Counted from the first letter of the stretch, positions 37,400-46,301 are shown. The stretch is DNA of 64,000 bases from Flammeovirgaceae bacterium SG7u.111 (GCA_034044135.1 CP139021.1:1317635-1381634), one strand, 5' to 3'. The notes: generated from the letters alone by a model not told the origin. Numbers and translations: made by a program.

Positions 37400-38176
37400 T
37401 TAAATATCTTTGATGTTAAAAAGCTTGACAGTGTTTTCTCTCGTTTTTTGGGCTACTTCCTCCAAAGATACTTTTTTTATCTCAGCTATTCTTTTGGCTA
37501 TATGTTGAATGTAAGAAGGCTCATTTCTTTTGCCCCTATGTGGAATAGGTGCAAGGTACGGGCTGTCTGTTTCAAGTAGCAGATGGTTGAGGGAAATGGC
37601 GGGTAGTACTTTATCAAGTCCTCCATTTTTGAAGGTAGAAACTCCGCCTATGCCTAGGTAAAACCCTGTTTTTATAATCCTTTCGGCATCTTCGACACTG
37701 CCTGTAAAGCAATGGACGACTCCTGTGAGGTTTTCATCAGCCAGTTCTTCTAGCAACTCAATGCTTTCTTCCATAGAGTCGCGGGTGTGGATGACAAGTG
37801 GTAGTTTATGTTTTTTGGCGAGGCCGGCTTGGACTCGGAAAGCTTCTTTTTGCTGTTCAAAAAAAGTTTTATCCCAATAAAGGTCTAGCCCCATTTCCCC
37901 AACTGCCAAAAAATCTTTTTTCCCCAGCCAGTCTTCTACCAAATAAAGCTCTTTCTCAAAGTCTTTCCCTACCGAGCAAGGGTGGAGACCCATCATAGAA
38001 TAGCACTGGTGAGGGTACTTTTCTTCCAGTTCAAGCATCCTGTCTATAGATGCATGATCTATATTCGGCATTAGTATTTTGTCTATACCAGCATCAAAAC
38101 TTCTGGCTATCATTTCGTCTACATCATTCTTGAATTTGTCTGAATAGATATGGGCGTGACTATCAATCATGTTCAT
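37400..38176 (-). CDS. tatD: TatD-family deoxyribonuclease
   Basis: A 258-residue metal-dependent TIM-barrel hydrolase of the TatD DNase branch. Visible motifs are IDSHAHIYSDKF (HxH metal ligands), VGEMGLDLYWDKT (Glu ligand), PLVIHTRDS and GVVHCFTGS (His ligands) and LLETDSPYLAPIPHRG (Asp ligand and family signature). Family members act as 3'-5' exonucleases on DNA. ATG 38176 is used; ATG 38170 is just as possible. It is probably co-transcribed with the asparaginase gene that follows 38 bp on. Confidence 0.92.
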   Translation of the reverse strand: MNMIDSHAHIYSDKFKNDVDEMIARSFDAGIDKILMPNIDHASIDRMLELEEKYPHQCYSMMGLHPCSVGKDFEKELYLVEDWLGKKDFLAVGEMGLDLYWDKTFFEQQKEAFRVQAGLAKKHKLPLVIHTRDSMEESIELLEELADENLTGVVHCFTGSVEDAERIIKTGFYLGIGGVSTFKNGGLDKVLPAISLNHLLLETDSPYLAPIPHRGKRNEPSYIQHIAKRIAEIKKVSLEEVAQKTRENTVKLFNIKDI

Positions 38177-38722
38177 TTATTTTACTTCTAATTAAAACTC
38201 TCTTCTTTTTAAGCTTACAAATTTGTGATGAATTAAGCCCATAAGGAAATCTGCTACAGATTATTTGAAGAAAGGGTAAGTTTGAGAAGGTTTTCTGCAA
38301 GGAGTTTGGGAAGGGATGATTGGATAGGCGAAAAGAATTAATCATTTGTTCAAACCTTCAACCATCACCTTATTTGCATATGTATAAGCTGTATTTGTAT
38401 TTTTGAAATGTCTTTTGCTATGAAATTCTGAACGAAAAAAGTAGAGTTCTGAAACAGAAATACTACTTATTGGTGTTTTAGGTATAGAAATTGGAATAGA
38501 CTCTATTAGAATCGTTTCTTTAAGAAGTTGTTTAAAGTAAGAGGTTTTGTGGCGAGAATGAGAGGATTTTGTTCTAGGCGATCCGATTTTGACGAGAATA
38601 ATGGTGATTATTTAAGGAAAAATTGGGGAAGCATAGAGCAAAATCAGCCATTCGTAGCCGAAAGATTTTACTTTAGACAACATCTAAGTATAAAATGTAA
38701 TTTAAAACATATTTTAAGTAGA
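38177..38722. other. Intergenic stretch with no supported gene
   Basis: About 545 bases between the divergent tatD and DUF3108 genes. The DUF3108 frame stays open back to 38528, but the translation there looks random. No hairpin or RNA gene stands out; it should contain two divergent promoters. Confidence 0.45.
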
Positions 38723-39541
38723 ATGAAAAGGTGGTTTATATATTTATTGGCAATTGTGGGAATAGCCCTTGTGGCTTCCAAAACTGCTGATAGGTTCAAG
38801 TTTAGAAATTTGAAAAATAGCAATTTCGCTACGGGCGAACGCTATAAGTACTTGGCTCATTATAGTTTTTTGAACGCTGGGGAAGCAGTCATTACTATGG
38901 ACAATGATATCCATACGGTGAATAATCGCCCTTGCTACAAAGTAGACGTAGAAGGCAAGTCAATTGGTACTTTTGGCTTGTTCATGACCATCAACGACTT
39001 GTGGAGGTCTTATGTAGATACCGCAGCTGTGACTACCCATGAGTTTTACCGTAACATAGAGGAGGGTAAATATAAACTAGAGGAAACCACCAAATTTGAT
39101 CACCATGCTGGGAAAGGAAAACTAAAGCAGGTGAAGGGTGATCACAAGGAGGATGAAGAATTTGAATTCCCAGAGTATCCCCAAGATATCATTAGCGGAT
39201 ATTACTATCTCCGTACCATTGAGTATGACAATATGGAAGCGGGTGAAATAGTAAAAATGAATGCGGTGTATGAAGATACTGTGTACAATTTTCAAATAAA
39301 GTATTTAGGAAAGGAAGTGGTAAAGACAAAATTCGGGAAAATAAATGCCTTTGCTATGTCTCCTATCATGCCTGACAACGACTTGTTCGACGGAGGTGAT
39401 TCCATTACTTTTTGGGTTTCAGATGATGAGAATAGAGTTCCTTTAAAAATTAGGGCCAAGATGTTTGTCGGGGCTGTTGAAGTGGAGTTGATCGAATATT
39501 CTGGAACGAAAGGAGAGTTCAACTTTGCAGATAGTGATTGA
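38723..39541 (+). CDS. DUF3108 domain-containing protein
   Basis: A 272-residue protein with an N-terminal signal or anchor helix (about 4-20, WFIYLLAIVGIALVASK) and a beta-rich DUF3108 domain across the remainder. That domain starts GERYKYLAHYSFLNAGEAV and continues with DVEGKSIGTFGLFMTINDLW and YYYLRTIEYDNMEAGE. These are periplasmic or outer-membrane proteins of unknown role. I start at ATG 38723, where the signal helix begins; the 65 preceding in-frame codons look non-coding. A strong terminator follows. Confidence 0.87.
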   Translation: MKRWFIYLLAIVGIALVASKTADRFKFRNLKNSNFATGERYKYLAHYSFLNAGEAVITMDNDIHTVNNRPCYKVDVEGKSIGTFGLFMTINDLWRSYVDTAAVTTHEFYRNIEEGKYKLEETTKFDHHAGKGKLKQVKGDHKEDEEFEFPEYPQDIISGYYYLRTIEYDNMEAGEIVKMNAVYEDTVYNFQIKYLGKEVVKTKFGKINAFAMSPIMPDNDLFDGGDSITFWVSDDENRVPLKIRAKMFVGAVEVELIEYSGTKGEFNFADSD

Positions 39542-39570
39542 CAAAAGAAAGATCAAACTATATAAAAGTA

Positions 39571-39599
39571 AAAACCTTATCACTAGCGGATAAGGTTTT
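39571..39599 (+). terminator. Terminator of the DUF3108 gene
   Basis: A perfect 11-bp stem (39571-39581 with 39589-39599), 7-base loop and T run. Confidence 0.85.
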
Positions 39600-40167
39600 T
39601 TTGTTGATGTAACTCTAAATGTAATTTGCCTCTGCTAGATGTAATATGTGTTTGGTAATATTTGGATAAGGTAAAAGGTGTAATCTGTTTCAATGGTTAC
39701 CTAGCAGTGCCTAATTGAATAGTCGCGATTGTTTGTATAAGTAACGAGTGCAAATAACTATTGTTTGTTTGAATATTGCAATTTATTTGTAATGTATTTT
39801 GTAAATGGTAACATTTTACTTTTTGTATTTATTATTGTTTTATAAGCGTTTGTGTTTTGTTTATAGTAGTAGTTTTGTTGTAAAAGTGAATAAAAATGTA
39901 TAAATAATACAAAAATCACTTCGTTTGCTTGCTGTTTCCACAAGCCAAAGGTTGGTATGTTGATAATTTTGAATTTCACTTCTGTTGCTTATTCTGCCCA
40001 ACAACAGTTTTCCCTTTAGGTTTTGGTGTAAGGTTTTTAAGTAAAAAAAGTATAGTTTTTCCCAATTCGTTTTTCTCAGGCTACCTTTGCCTAAGCAGTC
40101 CGCTAAGGCAAGGTGCTTTGTAGGGCTTAATTTAAATAGATGTAAATCAAATTATTCATAACGCTAT
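39600..40167. other. AT-rich intergenic stretch
   Basis: About 570 bases without a supported gene. Bases 39740-39910 are very AT-rich and T-biased. At 40082-40089 a TAccTTTG box is followed by an imperfect hairpin (CCTTTGCCTA with TAAGGCAAGG); this could be the promoter and leader of the acyltransferase gene at 40168, although no -33 TTG is seen. Confidence 0.4.
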
Positions 40168-40746
40168 ATGTTAAAGTTTTTAAGTAAAATTGGTTTTTGG
40201 ATTTTTGGGTGGAAACTAGGCAAGTATGATTTTGAGTCGGTCAATAGGTGTGTGATGATTGCTGCTCCTCATACAAGTAACTGGGACCTTTATTTTGCAA
40301 GGTGTGCCTTTTTCTTAATGGGCATTCCACTTCGTTTCACTATCAAAAAAGAGTGGTTCAAGTTTCCTGCTAACTTGCTCATTGGGCCATTGGGAGGGAT
40401 AGCAATTGACCGAAGCCCTAAGCCAGGTCTCACACGTAAGCGTAGCATGGTAGATGCTATGGCTGATCTTTTTGAGGAAAATGAAGAGCTTTCAGTGATG
40501 GTTACTCCAGAGGGGACAAGGTCTAAGGTGACAAGGTGGAGGTCAGGGTTTTATAATGTAGCTGTAAAGGCAGGCGTCCCCATCGGCTTAGGGTATTTGG
40601 ATTATAAAAACAAGGTGGCTGGCGTAGGGAAAATGGTCTACCCCACAGGAGATTTTAAGGCTGATATGAAAATCATCAACGATTTTTATAAAGACATAGA
40701 AGGAAAGCACCCGGAGAAGTTTAGTTTACACCAAATCAAAGAATAG
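40168..40746 (+). CDS. PlsC-family lysophospholipid acyltransferase
   Basis: A 192-residue membrane-associated acyltransferase of the 1-acyl-glycerol-3-phosphate (LPLAT) superfamily. Its acyl-transfer motif HX4D is AAPHTSNWDLYFAR (about 32-45). The substrate-binding block is GGIAIDRSP and the third motif is VTPEGTRSKV. It lacks long membrane helices and is shorter than classical PlsC (about 240 residues). Such short Bacteroidota versions may acylate other lipids, so an exact substrate is not claimed. The next gene begins 63 bp on. Confidence 0.88.
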   Translation: MLKFLSKIGFWIFGWKLGKYDFESVNRCVMIAAPHTSNWDLYFARCAFFLMGIPLRFTIKKEWFKFPANLLIGPLGGIAIDRSPKPGLTRKRSMVDAMADLFEENEELSVMVTPEGTRSKVTRWRSGFYNVAVKAGVPIGLGYLDYKNKVAGVGKMVYPTGDFKADMKIINDFYKDIEGKHPEKFSLHQIKE

Positions 40747-40809
40747 TAAACTGTTAGTTCATTTTTTCTTAACTTCAATACAGTTTTTTTGAGAGCATAA
40801 TTATTTGCA

Positions 40810-41829
40810 ATGGCATTTATAAAACATAAAAAAGTAGCGCTTCCCGTAAGTGAGAACTTGAAATATTACTTGGCGAAGCATAACCGCTATTTGGCAGTCC
40901 CCATTCACTATTCGGATTTACTGCGCTATTCAAATGCCATTCCACTATACGATGCAGAGGGGGAAGATACTTTGTGGAAGACCGTGTATTATGGTCAAAG
41001 TGATATGACCGGGATTTATGATAGCCTACGGGAGATTTATGCGCTGCTCAATGCTGCTGGAGACTTATCAGTAATGAAGCATCTTTATATCGATAGGGTG
41101 GACTTGTGTTCGTACGGGAATTCCAAACCTTTCCGAGTCCGCGTGGTCAATGAGATCAATGATAATTTCGATTATTTTTATGTTAAAAGTGCCGATGCCT
41201 CCAGGGTTTATGGATTGGAGTTTGAAGATTTGCTTTCCCCCAATCGGGTGAGCTATTTGGTGCATGAGCAGACTTTGGTAGAAGAGCATATCGCAGGTGT
41301 GCCAGCCGATATTTTCATCCAGCATTACCTCAACGATGAGAAAATTAGCAAAATCAGGGTAGGGAAGGAGTTTGTGAAGTTTAACGAGCGTTGCTTCATC
41401 CGGCTTTTGGGCGATATGCATTCCAGCAACTTTGTGGTAAATATCATGCCTGACTTTGAGGAAACAAGTTACCGATTGCGAGCTATCGATTTTGATCAGC
41501 AGTCGTATGAAGGTCATCGGTCGGTGTACATGCCCCAGTATTTTAAGCAGAACAACGCCATTATTCAGATGGGGATAGAAGCGATGACACCAGAGACGGT
41601 AAAGCAGTACCAGAAGGAGGAACGGTCACTTATAGCCAATAGGATTAAGGCTTCTTATAGTAAAATAAAATCGTTGGTAGGTTCAATGAAGCAAGACCAC
41701 CTTGCCCCTCCAGAAAATGTAGTCACCCTTAAAACGGAGCTAGCAGAGTATTATCACGACAAACGTTTCATCCAGTGCAAATCTATGGGTGATATTATGG
41801 AAAGAAGCCTGAGTTTATTGTTGGAATAA
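40810..41829 (+). CDS. Uncharacterised protein with a kinase-like catalytic loop
   Basis: A 339-residue soluble protein that I do not recognise as a named family. In its second half it has RLLGDMHSSNFVVNIMPD, then YRLRAIDFDQQSYEG. This recalls the catalytic loop (GDxHxxN) and metal-binding DFD of aminoglycoside-phosphotransferase or HipA-like kinases, at roughly normal spacing. An N-terminal Lys/Glu pair could not be assigned. There is no signal peptide or membrane helix. It lies 63 bp after the acyltransferase gene, same strand, so the two may work together. A terminator follows. Confidence 0.65.
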   Translation: MAFIKHKKVALPVSENLKYYLAKHNRYLAVPIHYSDLLRYSNAIPLYDAEGEDTLWKTVYYGQSDMTGIYDSLREIYALLNAAGDLSVMKHLYIDRVDLCSYGNSKPFRVRVVNEINDNFDYFYVKSADASRVYGLEFEDLLSPNRVSYLVHEQTLVEEHIAGVPADIFIQHYLNDEKISKIRVGKEFVKFNERCFIRLLGDMHSSNFVVNIMPDFEETSYRLRAIDFDQQSYEGHRSVYMPQYFKQNNAIIQMGIEAMTPETVKQYQKEERSLIANRIKASYSKIKSLVGSMKQDHLAPPENVVTLKTELAEYYHDKRFIQCKSMGDIMERSLSLLLE

Positions 41830-41835
41830 AAGTAA

Positions 41836-41863
41836 AGCCCTGCCTTTATAGATTGGCAGGGCT
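41836..41863. terminator. Shared terminator between the kinase-like gene and deoC
   Basis: A perfect 9-bp GC-rich stem AGCCCTGCC with GGCAGGGCT around a 10-base loop, between converging genes. Flanking A/T runs allow use in both directions. Confidence 0.75.
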
Positions 41864-41885
41864 GAAAAATGTTCCTCTGTTGTTT

Positions 41886-42626
41886 TTAATAACCGCTATC
41901 TTGAGTGGCAGAAGCTTTGGGCTTTTCGCCTAAAAGCTCGCCTATAATAGCTGCTGTTGCCGTAGCTCCTATTCGGGTTGCTCCTAGCTCAATTGCTTTT
42001 CTGGTGGCTTCTAATGTGCGTAGGCCGCCCGAAGCCTTTACACCTACTTCTGGAGCAGCATGCTTACGCATCAATCTCAAGTCATCTTCGGTAGCTCCTA
42101 CATAAGAATATTTCCCATCTTTTCCTTTGGCAAAACCAAAGCCAGTTGATGTCTTTACATACTCTACCTTGTTTTTGCTGCAAAGCTCACAAAGCTTTAT
42201 TTTGTCCTCGTTCTTGGTGACATAATCAGTCTCAAAAATCACTTTAAGGATAGCATTGTGCTTTTTGGTTATGGCAGAAATGGCGGCAATTTCGGAATCT
42301 ATGTAGTTCCAGTCTCCTTGCAAGGCTTTTCCAATGTTGATTACCATATCGATTTCGGTTGCCCCTTCTTCAATTGCTTTCTTTGTTTCAAAAACCTTTA
42401 CTTCTATAGTGTTACTTCCATGCGGAAACCCAATTACTGTACAAACGGGAATGTTAGTTCCTTCCAATATTTCTGCAGCAAGTTTTACCGCATAAGGCTT
42501 GATGCATACAGAGGCAACATCGTATTGTTTAGCAACTTTCAACCCTTCTCTCAGGTCTTCGTCCGTCATGGTGGGGTGTAGGAGCGAGTGATCTATCATT
42601 TTTGCAATTTTTTTGGCTTCGTCCAT
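41886..42626 (-). CDS. deoC: Deoxyribose-phosphate aldolase
   Basis: Splits 2-deoxyribose 5-phosphate to glyceraldehyde 3-phosphate and acetaldehyde in deoxynucleoside breakdown. The 246-residue TIM barrel has the Schiff-base Lys in EYVKTSTGFGFAKG and the second catalytic Lys in GVKASGGLRTLEAT. The N-terminal MIDHSLLHPTMTD and CTVIGFPHGSNT segments are also diagnostic. No other deo genes are nearby. Its upstream region carries three hairpins, one of them a perfect 20-bp inverted repeat only 23 bp from the start codon. Confidence 0.96.
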   Translation of the reverse strand: MDEAKKIAKMIDHSLLHPTMTDEDLREGLKVAKQYDVASVCIKPYAVKLAAEILEGTNIPVCTVIGFPHGSNTIEVKVFETKKAIEEGATEIDMVINIGKALQGDWNYIDSEIAAISAITKKHNAILKVIFETDYVTKNEDKIKLCELCSKNKVEYVKTSTGFGFAKGKDGKYSYVGATEDDLRLMRKHAAPEVGVKASGGLRTLEATRKAIELGATRIGATATAAIIGELLGEKPKASATQDSGY

Positions 42627-42648
42627 TGGTGTTTTGGTTTTTGTGTAA

Positions 42649-42701
42649 AAAACAGATTCGATATGTTTTCAGTGCCCTTGCAAACATATCGAATCTGTTT
42701 T
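42649..42701. repeat. Perfect 20-bp inverted repeat upstream of deoC
   Basis: Arms 42649-42668 and 42682-42701 are exact reverse complements with a 13-base loop. On the minus strand a T run follows the stem, so it resembles a terminator or leader attenuator. It could also be an operator for a dimeric repressor. Confidence 0.85.
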
Positions 42702-42740
42702 GGGCTTACAAATATGAATTTGGGTAGTATGGAAATACAA

Positions 42741-42769
42741 AAAGACTCGGAGTAAAACCCCGAGCCTTT
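42741..42769 (-). terminator. Hairpin in the ggt-deoC spacer
   Basis: A 10-bp stem with one mismatch (AAAGACTCGG with CCGAGCCTTT). It is the middle one of three successive hairpins between ggt and deoC, possibly a second terminator. Confidence 0.5.
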
Positions 42770-42956
42770 CTACCTCTCTAACTTAAAACACTCATTGTAT
42801 TCTGCTATAAAACTTTACTTTTTCTCTCTTGCTTGTTACAAATATGTGCGCAATGCAGGTTTAGGCATATTCTAAACTGGTGAGCAGGAATTTTTTCTGA
42901 TGAATAGGGATGAAAGGGGGATGAAACAAAATAAGAGTGGGCACTCATTTATAAAT

Positions 42957-42992
42957 AAAACAGCATCGAGAGGGGAGTCACGATGCCGTTTT
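42957..42992 (-). terminator. Terminator of ggt
   Basis: A 12-bp stem with one mismatch (42957-42968 with 42981-42992), flanked by a T-rich tract on the minus strand, about 63 bases after the ggt stop. Confidence 0.7.
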
Positions 42993-43055
42993 GAGTAAAT
43001 TTGAATTTCGGTTTTTTAATAAAGAGTATCCATCATGTATACATATTGATTTTGG

Positions 43056-44804
43056 TTAATAGCCCATTGCGGTAGCATCACCTGTTCTCTTGTTGTCTGC
43101 CGCTCCTTCTAGGCTACCATCTGGTCGTACAAGAATAGCCTCTGTTCTGCCAAGTTGGGAGGTGAACCTTAGGGCATGTCCTTTCTCCCTCAGCTCATTG
43201 GCTACAAGGCTGTCAATCGCACCTTCTTCCACTACAATCCTGTCGGGAAGCCATTGAGAGTGCACTTTTTTTGCATCAACGGCTTCTTGCATAGTCATTT
43301 CAAAATCAATTACATTCACTATATTTTCATAAATGACATTGATAATAGTGGATCCGCCCGGTGTGCCTAATACCAAGTATAATTCTCCATTTTTTTCGAC
43401 AATCGTAGGGCTCATGCTGCTGAGCATTCTTTTTCCAGGAGCTATCGCATTTGCCTCTCCTCCGACCAACCCAAAGATATTAGGGAAACCAGGCTTCAGG
43501 CTGAAGTTATTCATCTCGTTGTTGAGGAAAAAACCTGCTCCATCCACCATCACTTTATTTCCAAAATATGCAACCAAGGTGGTAGTGATAGAAACAGCAT
43601 TGCCTTCTTTATCTACAATAGAGAAATGAGTCGTTTCAAGGCTTTCTATCTTATCGACCTTTCCTGCTTTAATTTCCTCTGAAGGAGTAGCTTTGTTCAG
43701 GTCGATGTTTTCATTTCTTGAGGCGATATATTTATCATCTAAGAGCATGTCGATTGGTACATCATAATATGCTAGGTCGCCCATGTATTCAGCCCTATCT
43801 GCATAAGACCTTCTTTGTAGCTCGGTCATAATGTGGATAGTCTGAGCAGAGTTGTGCCCTAAGCCCTTGAAGTCGTAAGCATTGGACCCTTTTAAAAGTT
43901 GGGCAATGATGATCCCGCCACTAGAGGAAGGCGGCATGGAGATTATATTAAAACTATCACGGTAGTTGGCTTCAATAGCCTCCCGCCAGACAGATGTATA
44001 CTCCTCAAGGTCTTTATGAGTGATGATGCCCCCTCCTTCTTGCATCTCTTCTACCAGTAAATCTGCTGTTTTTCCTTTATAAAAACCGTCCTTTCCCTCA
44101 TCCCGTATTCTTTTTAAGGTCTCAGCTAGGTCTTGTTGGACTAATTTCTCTCCTGCTGTCCAAGTAGAATCTTTAATGAACACCATATCAGGATCATTCC
44201 ATTCTTTGAACTTTTCCATGGCATTGTTAAAAGTAGAGACATCATATTCGGATGTTACAAACCCTTTTTCTGCCAAATTTATCGCCGGTTGTATCAAGTC
44301 CTTAAAAGGCAAATTGCCAAACTTTTTGTAGATCTGATCCATGCCATCGACCGTTCCAGGGGTGCATGCTGCCAAATGTCCGTAGAGTGCCTTGCTGTTT
44401 AAAACGGAGTCGTTTTCATCTAGAAACATGTCCCTGAATGCTGCCGATGGAGCCGATTCTCTAAAGTCTAATGCGCCTTTTTCCCCATTAGCAGTTCTGT
44501 AAACCATATAGCCACCCCCACCAAGGTTTCCAGCTTTAGGCAATACAACGGCAAGTGCATATTTGACTGCAATGGCGGCATCAAAAGCAGAGCCGCCGTT
44601 TTTGAGTACCTCCAGACCTACTTTGGTTGCCAGCGGGTGGGCAGTGACAACCATTCCATTTGCGGCAACCTCGCCTTCATTAGGCTTTTTGGCAATTTTG
44701 AGTTCTTTTAGGTCAATTTGGTCTTCTCGTTTAGTTTTTTCTTGGCAAGAGATAAGAAAAACCATGCATAACCCAATAACCAATACATTTGAAAATTTAG
44801 ACAT
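43056..44804 (-). CDS. ggt: Gamma-glutamyltransferase (glutathione hydrolase), lipoprotein form
   Basis: Cleaves or transfers the gamma-glutamyl group of glutathione and similar peptides outside the cytoplasm. The 582-residue precursor starts with a lipoprotein signal (IGLCMVFLISCQEK), so it is anchored to a membrane. It is self-cleaved before the nucleophile Thr in SLETTHFSIVDKEGNAVSIT, giving large and small subunits. The substrate Arg is expected in ALDFRESAPSAAF. MLSSMSPTIV and LGTPGGSTIINV form the small-subunit binding loops. ATG 44804 is used; upstream codons lack signal character. Transcribed alone. Confidence 0.95.
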   Translation of the reverse strand: MSKFSNVLVIGLCMVFLISCQEKTKREDQIDLKELKIAKKPNEGEVAANGMVVTAHPLATKVGLEVLKNGGSAFDAAIAVKYALAVVLPKAGNLGGGGYMVYRTANGEKGALDFRESAPSAAFRDMFLDENDSVLNSKALYGHLAACTPGTVDGMDQIYKKFGNLPFKDLIQPAINLAEKGFVTSEYDVSTFNNAMEKFKEWNDPDMVFIKDSTWTAGEKLVQQDLAETLKRIRDEGKDGFYKGKTADLLVEEMQEGGGIITHKDLEEYTSVWREAIEANYRDSFNIISMPPSSSGGIIIAQLLKGSNAYDFKGLGHNSAQTIHIMTELQRRSYADRAEYMGDLAYYDVPIDMLLDDKYIASRNENIDLNKATPSEEIKAGKVDKIESLETTHFSIVDKEGNAVSITTTLVAYFGNKVMVDGAGFFLNNEMNNFSLKPGFPNIFGLVGGEANAIAPGKRMLSSMSPTIVEKNGELYLVLGTPGGSTIINVIYENIVNVIDFEMTMQEAVDAKKVHSQWLPDRIVVEEGAIDSLVANELREKGHALRFTSQLGRTEAILVRPDGSLEGAADNKRTGDATAMGY

Positions 44805-45148
44805 AAGTTTATGTTGACTGATGAAAAGAATGAGAAATACGTTCATAGTCCTTACCTGTTTGGTAAAGGTCTCAGCGTTGTTTTCTATTGGTAATGGAAG
44901 GGTTTGAAAGCTTATATGTCCTATTTGTAAGGATGCTTCCAGGTTGTTTAATTAAGATGTAATGGGGAAGGATGAGGTTTTTACGTGGGTAAATCTATCA
45001 TTAATTCTATTGAATAGAAGAAATTATTGTAGAATTATAAGGGAGTCTATCTTCTTTGTTTTTTTACGTTCTTACTATCAAGCGGCGTAATCCAAAAGAA
45101 CAGGTTAGAGCGATTTTGGGAAAATAGTGAAACCGAAAGGATATAAAA
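44805..45148. other. Intergenic stretch upstream of ggt
   Basis: About 340 AT-rich bases between ggt and the tRNA cluster. No gene or strong structure was seen; it should contain the ggt promoter. Confidence 0.45.
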
Positions 45149-45150
45149 AA

Positions 45151-45172
45151 AGCCCAACATTTCTGTTGGGCT
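45151..45172 (-). terminator. Terminator of the tRNA Lys-Leu-Lys transcript
   Basis: A perfect 9-bp stem (AGCCCAACA with TGTTGGGCT) and a T run on the minus strand, ending three bases from the last tRNA. Confidence 0.85.
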
Positions 45173-45174
45173 TG

Positions 45175-45247
45175 TGATCCCGCTGGGGCTCGAACCCAGG
45201 ACCCTCTCCTTAAAAGGGAGATGCTCTACCAGCTGAGCTACGGAATC
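45175..45247 (-). tRNA. tRNA-Lys (anticodon TTT), copy 1
   Basis: 73 bases; acceptor GATTCCG pairs with CGGGATC, the anticodon loop CTTTTAA gives TTT, the T arm holds GGTTCGAGCCC, and the discriminator is A. CCA is not encoded. Identical to the copy at 45373-45445. Confidence 0.94.
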
Positions 45248-45280
45248 TAATTTCTTTGTTCTGGTCGACTTACTATTTAG

Positions 45281-45364
45281 TGCTCACGAGAAGAGTCGAA
45301 CTTCCACGGGATTGCTCCCACCACCCCCTCAAGATGGCGTGTCTACCAATTCCACCACGTGAGC
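45281..45364 (-). tRNA. tRNA-Leu (anticodon GAG)
   Basis: 84 bases with a long variable arm. Acceptor GCTCACG pairs with CGTGAGC, D arm GGAATTGGTAGAC, anticodon stem CCATC/GGTGG around TTGAGGG gives GAG. Discriminator A, CCA not encoded. It lies between the two tRNA-Lys genes. Confidence 0.92.
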
Positions 45365-45372
45365 AAAATCTG

Positions 45373-45445
45373 TGATCCCGCTGGGGCTCGAACCCAGGAC
45401 CCTCTCCTTAAAAGGGAGATGCTCTACCAGCTGAGCTACGGAATC
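45373..45445 (-). tRNA. tRNA-Lys (anticodon TTT), copy 2
   Basis: 73 bases, identical to copy 1. It is first in the minus-strand tRNA transcript, 8 bases before tRNA-Leu. Confidence 0.94.
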
Positions 45446-45513
45446 ATTATATTTGCAAATGACTGGCTGTTTCCCCTTATTTGCGGATGCAAAGGTAGTA
45501 TAATAAAAAAACA

Positions 45514-46251
45514 ATGCAAATGGATGGCTGTAAAAAACTGTATTTTTTAATAACACTCTTGATGACATGTCTGAGCATGAGCGTTTTAGCAAGCTCAACT
45601 TCTAAAGAATTAATTGATGAAGGAGACTCGCTTTTTCAGAAAGGCAATTACACAGAAGCATTTTCAGTGTACGATCAATTGCTCAAGGCGAACTATTATT
45701 CCCCACAGATGCTTTTGAAAATGGCATATGTGAAAGAGGCTTTAGGTGATTATACTAACACGCTGTATTATCTTAATCTTTATTACATGTACAGTGCAGA
45801 CAATAGGGCTCTCACAAAAATGGAAGAGTTGGCTTCGGCTTATGACCTCAAAGGTTACAAACTCAACGACGGAGAGCGTTTTTTGTCGTTTTACTACAAA
45901 AGTTTTAAGGAAATAAATATTGGGGCTATCATTGTGTTTTTGGTAATACTCGGCTTTCTCATCAAAAACAAAATCCGTAAGCACAACTATCTCTTGCCCG
46001 CATTCTCGTTGTTGATCTTGATGGGCTTTTTCTTTTTCCTCAACAATTTTGCAGTCAACGGCAATAAGGGTATCGTGAGCAATGACGAAACCTTCCTCAT
46101 GGATGCCCCATCGGCAGGTGCTCGTGTAGTGGAAAAGATCAAAAAAGGGCATCGCCTAAAAGTGATTGATGAGAAGGATATTTGGTACAAAGTAGCTTGG
46201 GACGAAGAAGAAGCTTTTGTACGTAAGCACAATATGAAGATTGTCCATTAG
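45514..46251 (+). CDS. TPR and SH3-like domain membrane protein (BatE-like)
   Basis: A 245-residue envelope protein. A signal peptide (about 1-27) is followed by two or three TPR units (about 30-110, with LIDEGDSLFQKGNYTEAFSV and MAYVKEALGDYTNTLYYLNL). Two membrane helices lie at about 132-150 and 158-178. A bacterial SH3-like domain ends the protein (about 185-245, ending EEEAFVRKHNMKIVH). This order resembles BatE of the Bacteroidota aerotolerance operon, but no batA-D genes are near, so the name is not used. ATG 45514 or 45520 may be the start. A strong terminator follows. Confidence 0.8.
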   Translation: MQMDGCKKLYFLITLLMTCLSMSVLASSTSKELIDEGDSLFQKGNYTEAFSVYDQLLKANYYSPQMLLKMAYVKEALGDYTNTLYYLNLYYMYSADNRALTKMEELASAYDLKGYKLNDGERFLSFYYKSFKEINIGAIIVFLVILGFLIKNKIRKHNYLLPAFSLLILMGFFFFLNNFAVNGNKGIVSNDETFLMDAPSAGARVVEKIKKGHRLKVIDEKDIWYKVAWDEEEAFVRKHNMKIVH

Positions 46252-46265
46252 AACAACTTTTACAA

Positions 46266-46301
46266 AAGAGAAAGGGTGGAATAATTTCCACCCTTTCTCT
46301 T
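46266..46301. terminator. Terminator between the TPR-SH3 gene and sdaA
   Basis: A perfect 16-bp stem (46266-46281 with 46286-46301) and a 4-base loop, between converging genes. Confidence 0.85.

Noticed and set aside
38528-38722. Upstream part of the DUF3108 open frame as coding
   Set aside because: It precedes the signal helix and looks random; exported proteins of this family start at the helix.
39740-39910. Very AT-rich stretch considered as a replication origin
   Set aside because: No DnaA-box cluster, dnaA gene or other origin marker was seen.
45151-45445. Repeated tRNA-Lys blocks as a CRISPR-like or mobile repeat
   Set aside because: They are two complete identical tRNA genes around a tRNA-Leu; no other repeat units or spacers are present.
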